Shown here piece after piece: positions 46,498 to 56,600 of a stretch of DNA of 64,000 bases. This DNA comes from Pycnopodia helianthoides (Eukaryota > Echinodermata > Asteroidea > Forcipulatida > Asteriidae): the NCBI GenBank assembly GCA_032158295.1, contig CM063258.1, positions 1,446,001-1,510,000 of the forward strand. Direction: 5' to 3'. The first letter of the stretch is position 1; every line of letters starts with the position of its first letter. The notes under the pieces were generated by a model. That model was not told where the DNA came from. It saw nothing but the letters and a program-made list of their open reading frames with translations, and did no database searches. The position numbers and the translations under genes are program-made.

Positions 46498-46874
46498 TTA
46501 AAGGCACTGGACACAGTTGGTAAATACTCAAAACAAATAGCAGCTTAAAAACTTACTTGGTAATGAGCAACGGAGAGCTGTTGATAGTATAAAACATTGT
46601 GGGAAACGACTCCCTCTGAAGTAACGTAGTTTTTGAGAAAGAGGTAATTTCTCACTTAAATATTAAAAGACTTCTGGCCAGAAGTCTTTTATTATGCACC
46701 TGAAAGCATACAAATTTGTGCAACGAGGGTGTTTTTTCTTTCATTATTTTCTTGCAACTGCGATGACCAATTGAGTCAAAATTTTCACAGATTTGTTATT
46801 TTATGCATATGATGGCATACACCAAGTGAGAATACTGGTTTTTGACAATAACCAAAGGTGTCCAGTGCCTTTAA
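46498..46874. mobile_element. TTAA-flanked MITE, family 1 relative (flank Y' of F)
   Basis: Copy of 19086-19462. Confidence 0.7.
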
Positions 46875-47215
46875 GCATAATTTCGATGTGCTTTAATTGC
46901 TACTTTTTATGCTCAAAGCAGATCTAGAATAATTGACCCGGTGCCCATGACATTGTATTTTGGCTTGACAAGTATTTCCTGGTAAGCATATTTGCTTTGT
47001 GCTTAGATTAATTTTGTAAGCGTCAATTTGTTGAGTATGGTAAACACTGCCATGAAGTTGGACCCTTTACTGGACTCACTTCAACCCATTGTGTAACACT
47101 TGTCGAAACCCGTCACTTCCCGCCAATACTGTTAAACGAAGATTCTATTGCTCATAATAGTAAGAATCGTTTTCAAAATGTAAGACCTAATTAGGGTCTA
47201 TAGGCTTAAAGGCCC

Positions 47216-47547
47216 TGTACACTATTGGTAAGATCGAAAAACACAATGTTCACAGATTCACACATAACTTACATGATTTAAAGTAAGTAATGGTAGAAAG
47301 GGTTCCTTAAAATATTTCTGCCTAAAATGCTATCGTTTCTGAGAAACGAGTAAAACAATAGTAATTATCGCGCGCGATAATTTGAAAAAACAGAAAACAC
47401 ATAAGATCTCTTTTCACTATTTTCTCGTGACCTCGATGACCAATTGAGCTCAAACTTTCACAGGTTTGTTTGTTCATGCATATGTTGAATCACACAAAAT
47501 GTGGACACTGATTTTGAGCTGTTACCAAAAGTGTACAATACCTTTAA
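47216..47547. mobile_element. TTAA-flanked MITE unique to flank Y'
   Basis: Termini AGGCCCTGTACACTATTGG and the inverted complement of ACCAAAAGTGTACAATACCT, with TTAA on both sides. The C and E flanks have the aligned site unoccupied (GGCCTAAAGTAAGG), so insertion followed separation of F from the others. Confidence 0.75.
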
Positions 47548-48386
47548 AGTAAGGATTTCTTAACATATTGACCCAATTCTCCTGACGCCATCATCACAAT
47601 AATCTTGGTTGTGCCATATTGATAAACAAAAACCGCCCTGGTTGGCATGGATGGCCAAATGTTAGCAAAACATTCAATGGTTTAACAGAATGTTGTGACC
47701 AAGTTCAATTCTGCAAACTTTCAACTAAATCAAAATGCAACCCATGATAGGTTGCTTTGTTTCCAACTTATTCAACACTATTTTTGAATATTTGTGTGAC
47801 ATTATTACAAACTGTAGCCATCCGTTTTTGCTTTGCATTTATGGCTTCCCATAGTTTTCCAACCTTGGTTGTCAAAAACTTGGGCTGTGATGTTGCATGA
47901 ATTTTAGGCGACACCGGCATTTTACACCCTTCACAGTAACTCCCAAAATGCAAGCGTGACAGACAGTGGCTGAGTGTGACGTTAGTGCAATGGGGTCTTT
48001 AGAATGTTTCAGACATCACATCACACTGATATCATGGGTGATGTTGTTGGTCTTTTGTAAGGCCAATAACCTTTTATCCAAGAAGCACCCCATTTGGGTT
48101 TACGGAGTCAATTATTAATACATTATTATAGTTTGTTGGGGGAGGAAGAAGGGGGGGGGGGGTTACGACATGAGTTTGTGAACTGATAAACATACCAACT
48201 CAGACAATCATTGAGTTTTTTGTACAGAGATTCTTTTTTTTGGGGGGGGGGGGGTTTGTAAACCCTGGGCACGTTTTTAGTGCTCTTTACCAGAGACCAG
48301 TTTCTTAACAAATAACTGACTATAAACTTAGAGAGAGGGCAGATGGTTGACATCCCCCAATATTTTTTTGAAATATAGCATTTTGT

Positions 48387-48527
48387 GCCTCATGCCGTAT
48401 CCGAATTGGCAGTTACAGCTACGGCTACGGCTGTTGCTACAGGTGTTGCCAAGGACGTCCTATACACTAATGCATGATGACGTGGCAATGTAGCCGTAGT
48501 CGTAGCCGCCAATTCAAACAAGGCCTA
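48387..48527. repeat. Fold-back element with GTAGCCGTAG-type arms
   Basis: CCGAATTGGC and a CTACGGCTACGG-rich arm face GTAGCCGTAGTCGTAGCCGCC and GCCAATTC about 100 bp away. Small inverted-repeat element just outside the array. Confidence 0.55.
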
Positions 48528-48862
48528 AAGTCAGCACTCAATCAAGTAGAACAAGGGTATCCAGACTCAATTCAGTAATTTTGCAGACTAGTATTGAGTA
48601 TTTTTCCTCTACACTAATGTGAAATTGGGCCCTGAGCAAAAGCCCTAACCAGATACAATTATAGGTTCTCTTATTTTTCTCAAATTGTACAGCATTCATT
48701 TTTTTTCCAGGTCATGGAACTTACTTTATAAAAATGAATAAACATTTTGATTGCTATGAGTTTTTGAGTTTTTTCTTCACAAATTTGTAAAATCTGTTCA
48801 CTGGAAACCAAAGTCTTCAAGCCAAATTTCAATTACGATCTACCTCACACACTTCATTGTTT

Positions 48863-49214
48863 GTCGTGGCCGAGCGGTCTACTGCATCTGACTCGAGTTC
48901 TAATGGTTGAATTGAATCATTGGGGTTCGATCCCCGGTCATGACACTTGTGTCCTTGAGCAAAGCACTTAACCAGTCCATAACTAATTCTCATATCCCAG
49001 ATGTATAAATGGGAACCTGAAAGGGCCGAGACAGTACTGTGTTTGATTAACCCCTTAGTGCTAAATTTAAGCAACATGGGAGTTGAGAAAGTTATAGAGG
49101 AATGGTCCAAGTATGCCCGATAAACAGGGTTAATAATGGTGTAAAGCGCATTGATCTAGCTACTAGGATATGTACGCCATATAAGAACCAAATTATTATC
49201 TATTTTATTATTAC
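48863..49214 (+). mobile_element. tRNA-derived SINE
   Basis: Begins GTCGTGGCCGAGCGG (A box) with a B box GGTTCGATCCC at 48924-48934, followed by the CTTGAGCAAAGCACTTAACC body and an ATT-rich end. Leu/Ser-like tRNA head. Related to the copy at 55547-55909. Confidence 0.8.
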
Positions 49215-49372
49215 ATAAATACTTGTAACCTTAAAACCTCAGAACATGTTTCTGATAAGGGTTGCAATGACACGCTCCCAAATACACTATTCTCACTTCA
49301 TAGATTGTTACTCAGGGGTGAGAGTCGTCGCTCACTAAAATGTCTGAAACCATGCTTCAAACTTTAGAAGGT

Positions 49373-49660
49373 ACGTTGAAATGATGGCATGTCCACCTTT
49401 TGGTAACCCCTGGAGTTATAGATTCCAAGGAGCTTTTAGGAACAGTATCCTCACCACAAAGGAACAGATAAAAGAGCAGGGATTGTTTTATACATGGAGA
49501 AAAAATAGCAGCTACTTTTTTTCATTATGCAGTCATAAAAAAAGTCAGAATCCAGATAAAAGTCTGACGATTCCCATCACTGCTTGTTATCATAGCTTTC
49601 TGGTATTAAAACCAACGGACCCTCATAAGCAATTATCACCGGACAAGTAGGCCTGAAGAT
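49373..49660. repeat. Dispersed repeat, copy 1
   Basis: Shares GTTGAAATGATGGCAT, ACCCCTGGAGTTATAGATT and AACAGCTACTTTTTT-like blocks with 50047-50262 and, more distantly, with 56425-56675. Family unknown. Confidence 0.55.
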
Positions 49661-50046
49661 ACCTTTGAAGATAAAATGCCATCTAAAAAGAATTTACCTC
49701 TAATTGTTGTAATGCAATCAGTTCTTATTTTAAAACACAAAGGATCTAAGGGGCACTTTATACTATTTATGGCAAGCATATATGGCCCAAGAATCCACAA
49801 ACACCATGGAAACGGACAACTTTCGGGAATCGTTTAAAGGTAGGATATACTTTTGGCAATTGTCATAGACCAGTATCCTCACTAGGTTACCCTAGTTTAC
49901 AGTTAACTTTAGTGGTGGATCCAAAATGTTTAATTGTGGGTAATAGGAACTAGAAGCTAGGAGGCAGCAATAATAAGAGTGAAAGTCATTGCCGACAAAA
50001 TAATCTGAATCTAGGATCCAAATTTCAGGATGTACATGTACTTGTA

Positions 50047-50262
50047 TGTTGAAATGATGGCATTGCCACATTTTGATAACCCCTGGAGTTATAGATTACA
50101 AGGAGCTTTTGGGAACAGTATCATCAGCACTTGAGAAGCAGATCACAGACAATATTTCTTTAAACTTGATGAAAATAACAGCTACTTTTTTCACCCGGCA
50201 GACATAGAAATGTCTAAATTCAGATGATAGTCTGAACTTTCTCAAATCGCTTCATTCCTGCA
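50047..50262. repeat. Dispersed repeat, copy 2
   Basis: Second copy of the repeat at 49373-49660, in the same orientation. Confidence 0.55.
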
Positions 50263-50319
50263 ATGATTTCAACATATAGGAATACACAGATCCACTGTGC
50301 TCCGCCCACAATAGCAACA

Positions 50320-50503
50320 CCCAATCAGCACGTACAGATGGATTGCAAATGACGTCATTGACCACCATCTTTGATGAAAAACAATGGAAATGAGCACGTG
50401 TGTACATGCTGCGCACAACTCTCAGCCAATGATAGCTCTTCACGCGTGCACATTTCATCAAAGATGGCGGCCAATGCAAGGGGGGTCTATTAGGGTCTAC
50501 GAC
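50320..50503. repeat. Palindromic dispersed element (copy 1)
   Basis: ACCATCTTTGATGAAAA near one end faces TTTCATCAAAGATGGCGGCC at the other. The whole element recurs in reverse orientation at about 61976-62141. Confidence 0.55.
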
Positions 50504-51559
50504 ACATGTGTCTTGCTCTTCATTGTGCCACCCACAACAGATAAGATGCAGCAATCCAAATGGCAGAAACCTGCTTACAATTTGTAATGGGATTTTAACA
50601 TGTCAGACTTTTGCTGGACTCTTGGCTGAGCACTCATCGCTGTGATTGGTCAATGCACCGAGGGGCCAATGGGCATTTATGGATCGGCCTATTTCTTATT
50701 CTTACAGTACACACCAATGTTTTAAATCAGGGAAACCCAGTTGAATAAAACAAACACTTGAAGTGATCTAGTCGTACTCTACGTCAATAATTCCAGGACA
50801 ACTTAGCAAAAGCTCAAACTATGCTGTCAAATTTCTGCATGAGGTAAAAATTGACAAATTAAACTTATCACTTGGAATCTTCACCGATGATGAATACAAA
50901 ATAACTGGAATATCTTGTTTTTCGAAACAAATAAAAATAAATAAATTCACAAAAATGACTCGTGAAGCACACTGAAACATTTGCGGATCTTTTGTACATG
51001 TAATTAAAGAGGGTCTCCAAGGCCAAGGTCAAATTCAGTTTTTTGGATCCATTTTGCAATAGGTAGGCTTGCAGTCTTTATGAAACTGGGGAAAAAACTT
51101 ACAAGTCTCTAACCTCATGCTAAAATGGTGTAAAATGCCACTGTGTTTGAAACCCGGCAAGTGCAATTTTTGTCAAAATCCATAAACATTAAATGACGTC
51201 ACATTTCAGATATAATGGTATGTGTGTGTTTTTTCCTGAATATTCAATCAAAACAGCATTGAGTTTTACTTCTTGTCTGGCAAAATTTTTTTGGAATGTG
51301 CAAACCAATTTGTTTTTTATGTTTGATGACGTAACAATTCAAATTTCATTATGAAAGAGTACCAGATAAAATGACATTGTACACCAAATTTTTGTGCGGT
51401 TAGAGACTTGTATCTTGTTTCCGACTTTCATGAGGACTCTATCTGTTGAAAAATAAGTGCATCACAAAACTTAATTTGACCATGAAGTCCCTCTTCGAGT
51501 TGGCATATTTTCAATAGGATAGTAGTAACTACTGATCGGTCAGTGCTCTACATGGCAAA

Positions 51560-52175
51560 TGGCAAACCACATGTACACAATAAACCCTCCTACTCTTGGT
51601 AAAATGTACAACCATTTGAAACCAGCCAACTCCATGGGTTTTGTAGGGTGGCACGACTGTGCATACAACTATACGTGGCATGGTACTATCAGCACAGAGG
51701 GGACAGTAGAATATAGGAACACAAAAGGAACAATGCTATCCTCACATTGGACTACTTTGTATTTTATGGAGAGTGTTAAGTTAGAGGGACAAAGGCAAGT
51801 CCTCACATTGATAGCAACTTGAGAAAACATGTACGCAGATTCTACTATGTAGATGCACTCACAATGGTGAATGGATCTACATAGTACACAGTCAACCCTC
51901 CTACTGTCTGACCATTCAATACCATCGACTGTGCTTTCTAAAACCAGAGTGATTAGATAGTATGAGGGTTGACTCGGTACTTTGTAGATGCAATCACCAC
52001 ATGATTTTATATTGCAGGCTGGCACAGTTTATCTATCATTCAAAACCACAGTGGATGACATTAAATGGACAGAAAGTAGGAGGGTTGACTGTGTACTGTG
52101 TAGATGTATTCACCACATGATATCATATCGCAGGCTGGCATAGTTTATCTATCATTCAAAACCACAGGGGATGTG
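51560..52175. repeat. Cluster of direct and inverted repeats
   Basis: A block with GCAGGCTGGCA-AGTTTATCTATCATTCAAAACCACA occurs twice about 120 bp apart (near 52014 and 52131). GTAGGAGGGTTGACTGTGTA near 52076 is the inverted match of TACACAGTCAACCCTCCTAC near 51885. Probably nested or rearranged MITEs. Confidence 0.55.
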
Positions 52176-52239
52176 TTGAATGGTAAAGTTCATGTAAAAT
52201 AGTTATTTTCCACAATTGGTTTACATCAAACTATATTTG

Positions 52240-52345
52240 GCCCTTTTCGAAACCACGGCTTGGTTGGACTCAGGCTTCGTCTGCCTGATTGAAGCCGAGT
52301 AAGGAAAGCGCACGCCTAAGCCCAAGCCATGCTTTCAAAAAGGAC
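52240..52345. repeat. Fold-back element
   Basis: CCCTTTTCGAAACCACGGCTTGG faces CCAAGCCATGCTTTCAAAAAGG, allowing a few mismatches. About 105 bp. Confidence 0.5.
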
Positions 52346-53028
52346 CTAAATCTCCTCATTTTCACAAACTTAATGTGTATAATTTAACTCTTTAAGGGTA
52401 GGCCAAACATTCTCTAGCAATAATATTTTGGAAGCTTTCGTATGATGGAAAGCTGCTACCTCTGAATAGCAAAACATCTTCTTTAGGGTGCGGCCATCTT
52501 GTGTCTTCTATTCACAATCAATGTAACCAAAATCGAGGCTGGTAGGAGTAAACAAAAATGGTCGGATCCTTACCGCAAAGAAGGAATGTGAAAAGAAGGC
52601 CGCAGAATGGTAGAAGTCCATCAAAAGATGATGAGAAAATGACCAGTGAAACTGATTGAGTTGTAAACATGCGGCAGATTCTTGCCATAAAGGTTTGGAA
52701 TCCCTTGACCTTCAACTTCTTTGAGGTGATGGAGACAACATCTGTAATCCTCTTTCAACAGTAGCTCAAAATAAACGCTACATGTAATACGCTTTAACGA
52801 TTTGGCCTTGTATACACCTGGCTTCATGTCAGGAAGCGGACAAACGTCAAGAAAACATTTCAGTTTTGTCGCAGGGAAAGTTCTCCTAGACGATGCTGGT
52901 TTAAAACACGTAAAATTCATTTTGACTAAACCAAAAATTTGACGACACCTACAAAACGACACTCACAATTTGGTACGCTATAAAACAATCAGACAAAGCT
53001 GGACTTCAGACCTCACGATATGATACAG

Positions 53029-53358
53029 CTGGAGGGACGAGCAATTAGCCCTGTGGCACCCTCCTGTGGAAGAGTGCTGGGAGGCCGAGCAATTAGCCCT
53101 GTGGCACCCTCCTGTGGCAGAGTGCTGGAGGGCCGAGCAATGAGCCTTGCAGCACCATCCTGTGAAAGAGTGCTGGAGGGCCAAGCAATGAGCCTTGCAG
53201 CACCCTCCTGTGGCAGAGTGCTGGAGGGCCGAGCAATGAGCCTTGCAGCACCATCCTGTGGCAGAGTGCTGGAGGGCCAAGCAATGAGCCTTGCAGCACC
53301 CTCCTGTGGCAGAGTGCTGGAGGACCAAGCAAAGAGCCCTGCGGCACCCACCTATGGT
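53029..53358. repeat. 48-bp minisatellite, about 7 units
   Basis: Units of 48 bp (for example GAGGGCCGAGCAATGAGCC, then GCAGCACCATCCTGTG and GCAGAGTGCT). It lies about 75 bp beyond the KLHL20 stop, so probably in its 3' UTR on the minus strand. Because 48 is divisible by three, several frames are open on both strands; none looks like a real protein. Confidence 0.85.
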
Positions 53359-53431
53359 TAAGTGTCAACCGGCACCAGGACCGCTGCTGAAGCACTCTTA
53401 CATGACATACAGCATCTTGAGATAGAGTCCG

Positions 53432-53623
53432 TCACCAGACATTGGGTTCCGATTGTGGTAGCTTGACCACTCCGACCCCTCCCCCGAGACGTCGATAGTT
53501 CATACTGCCGCACATGCGCCACGATTTTGTTTCGGGGTCGTAGACTTCCACTGTCTTCAGGTATGTTGTGCCATCAAAGCCCCCTACTGCCATCAGCTGG
53601 CCATTCACTACCGCTAGTCCAAC
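53432..53623 (-). CDS. KLHL20: KLHL20 coding exon 7 (last blade, stop)
   Basis: 63 codons and stop, from [15 protein letters not shown] to the terminus SEPNVW. The acceptor follows a T-rich tract and AATAAACAG. The last exon closes the Kelch propeller. Confidence 0.95.
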   Translation of the reverse strand, partial: VGLAVVNGQLMAVGGFDGTTYLKTVEVYDPETKSWRMCGSMNYRRLGGGVGVVKLPQSEPNVW

Positions 53624-56600
53624 CTGTTTATTAAAAAAAACAGACAATTCTTGTTAACTGCTACACAAACATTTTCAGTAACATGACAAACTCTTCTCCA
53701 CAGCTTGAAAACCTGCAGACGTCTTTTAATGTTGACATGAACCAAAGCTACAAAGTGACAAACCCATTCTAACTCTTATGGCTCCAAGGTTTTTTTCACA
53801 TACTTCACTTTTTATATGGACTACCCGACCTAGCAAACAGCTAAAATCCCAATGGAACCAAAACACAAATAATTCTCATTTAAGCAAGCATTTATATCCA
53901 ATCAAACCCTCCACTCCTTCTTTGTGATAAAATGGGGGAACAAAAAAAACTTACCCCACTCCGTCTTGAATTCATGGCAACAATCGGCTTCCACGTGTTC
54001 GTCGTGGGATCATACCTCTCAGCACTACTCAACTCAGTCTGGTCGTCTCTACCCCCGACGGCAAACAACATATCGTTATAGACGGCGCAGCCGAGGTGTT
54101 TCCGCCGCGTGCCCATGGGGGCGACCGGCGTCCACTTGTTGGACCGGGGATCGTAGCGCTCGACGGTGTTGAGGGGTGACGTGCCATCCGAGCCTCCTAC
54201 AGCGTACAGGAAGCCACCAAGCACGGCCACGGCGACGCCGAGTCTGCGCGTGCTCATGGAGGCTACACGAGTCCAACGATTAGCGTGAGGTTCGTATCTT
54301 TGTAAGTAAAAACAGAGAATAACTCAAATCGACATCTAAAGGAAACCTATTAAGTAGATATAGCAATGTTTTAGTAACAACTGCAACTTGACAGTTAAAG
54401 TAAAACCTGGTCAAAAATCTTACAACAAATGTTATTTGAACTTGTTACCTAAACAAACAGACATGAAAAACATGCATTACTACTTGTTACGCTTACATCA
54501 TTTGACTAATGCTTATTTAAAGGTAAAATTATAAAGAAAGATACAATGAAAGACACATGTGTAAGTATCAGCTGAATGCATGGTCTACTAAGTACTTGCT
54601 CAATAAAAAACTGTTAAGGTATTTTCACAAGAACGTCAAATCCATCCATGCTTAGCGAGGTGACAGAGGGTACCCGATTGGACCCTCAGATTAAAATGCT
54701 TTTGGGTGAAAAATTATCCAAATCGAATTACTTCGAAGGGAATCCTTTCTCAAAATAGTTCATACTATCAACAGCTGTAGTGCCAAGTAAGTTTTTATGG
54801 TGTTTAATTTTTGGAGTATTTACCAATCTATGACTCTACCTCTAAGCACTTTGAAGTTAAAAGGCAAATGACAACTTGATATCGTTCACACCAACATGCT
54901 CTTACCTTTCTACTATGTTGAGACACGACACCCCATCCTGGCCCCCCACGGCGTACATGTAGCCGTCCAGCACAGCAACCCCAACGCTGGTCCTGCAGGT
55001 GCTCGTGGGTGCAACGTCGCTGCTCCACTGGTTGGTCTGTGGATCATATCTGGTGTTTAGGAGGGAGGTAAGAAACACAAAAATAGACCTTTATCACACT
55101 GCAGCTTTCTTTGAATGGTTCCCGGTATACACAATGACACTGATAGTTTTCATTCGCAATTTATATAAAGGATTCAGACTATTTTGACCTCAAGCCTCAG
55201 TTTGGTTCCATTGGTTTGAATGGAGTTAAAACAAGATGGCTGAACAGCCATCAAAATCTATAGCTGAAAAGCTGAGATTTCTAGTGTTACTTTAAAAAAG
55301 TGACACAGAGTTTGTCTATGAAATTTTAGACATCACATCACGAAAACAACTAATTTCAATACAAAACTTGGCATTTCTTATTAAGCACTTTGAACTGAAC
55401 AACAAAAAGTCAAGACTAGGATACAAAATTTTCTTAAGATCAAGTCATCGGCTCAGGACTATAAGGTCATTTGTGCAGTTTGTATGGATTTCATAAAATT
55501 ACTTAATTGCCTATTTGGAGCTCCTGGTAAATGAAGTTTATAGCGTGTCGTGGCCGAGCGGTTAGAGCATCGGACTCAAGATCTGGTGGCTGAGTCAACA
55601 GGGTGTGGGTTCGAATCCCGGTCAAGACACTTGGTGTCCTTGAGCAAGACACTTAACAATAATTGCCTCTCATCACCCAGGGGTAAATGGGTACCTGTAA
55701 GGGCAGAGATGGTTCTTGTAATTGATTTAGCTTAGTGCGCTACATATTTGGCAGCACAGGCTGTATACTCCCAAGGGAGCTGAGATGGTTTAGGGAATGA
55801 AATAAATGGCCCAGTGACCAGGAGGGGTAATAATGTTGAAGCGCCATGAGCGTCACTGAGTGACGGATTTGAGCGCTATATAAGAAGCCACTATTATTAT
55901 TATTATTATCAAGAGTGGTCTCCAAAGTAAATAATCAGCAAAAAGAAACTTTGTAATAATAACTTATACTTGAAGAAGTACCTTGGGCGTGAACTTCGTG
56001 TAACCCCAGGGTTTTTCAAAGATACAATGCGGTTTAAAATACATGAGGTTTATAATACATGAGGTTTATAATACATGAGGTTTATAATACATGAGGTTTT
56101 AACCCCAGGTTACCAGTTGATTCTGTACCTCTCTCTCAGCATGTATTACTTTCTTTAAAACATACCTTTCAATACTATTGAGATACGACGAGCCATCATG
56201 TCCTCCTACCGCATAGAGAAGGTCATCCAAGACGGCCACGCCCACCCCGCAACGTCTCTTGCTCATTGGTGCAACCATCCGCCATTCAGCACTCTGGGGA
56301 TCAAATCGCTCCACGCTTGAGATGGCATCGCCGCTGCACCATCCACCAACTACAAGAAGGAAAGGCATCGTCATATTAGGAGTCAGAGTCAGTGTAAACA
56401 AAAAACCTAACTTTAGGAGCCATGTTGAAATGTTGACATTTCCACCATTTTGGGGGTCAATTTCTTTGAGTACATTTTGACTTCCAAAATTGGTGACAGG
56501 ATTGGTGCGTGTTGAGTGCGCTGGGCATCATGCAAGGGGTCAAAAGAGAAGCTCAAAGAGAATGACTTCTGTGCACCTGAAGAAGAATAACAGCTATTTT

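Larger units (their letters stand above)
41914..48353. other. Y'-type 3' flank of copy F
   Basis: Same order as the C and E flanks but with more substitutions and larger indels: it lacks the 600-bp element and one 34-bp unit, and gains a TTAA MITE at 47216-47547 and about 40 bp near 47917. Homology to the other Y flanks ends abruptly at GATGGTTGAC (48344-48353), the right edge of the array. No supported gene. Confidence 0.7.
48354..52980. other. Unique non-coding region between array and KLHL20
   Basis: No open frame here has recognisable domains. The region holds a SINE, a three-copy dispersed repeat (two copies here), a palindromic element, a cluster of direct and inverted repeats at 51560-52175 and a fold-back at 52240-52345, listed separately. 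The stretch 52350-52980 shows nothing I can name. Confidence 0.6.

Noticed and set aside
1..48353. Whole array as an artefact of uncollapsed haplotypes
   Set aside because: Not excluded for the near-identical C-Y and E-Y parts, but the hybrid structure of B and D and the diverged F flank fit real unequal crossover better.
53029..53358. CRISPR-like array
   Set aside because: Units are contiguous without spacers and the window is eukaryotic; it is a minisatellite.
53020..53395. Overlapping frames of 100-116 residues on both strands
   Set aside because: Open only because the 48-bp unit is divisible by three and lacks stops; the first lies after the KLHL20 stop in another frame.
55547..55620. 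Possible tRNA gene with A and B boxes
   Set aside because: The arms do not form a full cloverleaf and the sequence runs on into a SINE body and (ATT)n tail. The same applies at 48863. A 61-residue frame here is SINE-derived.
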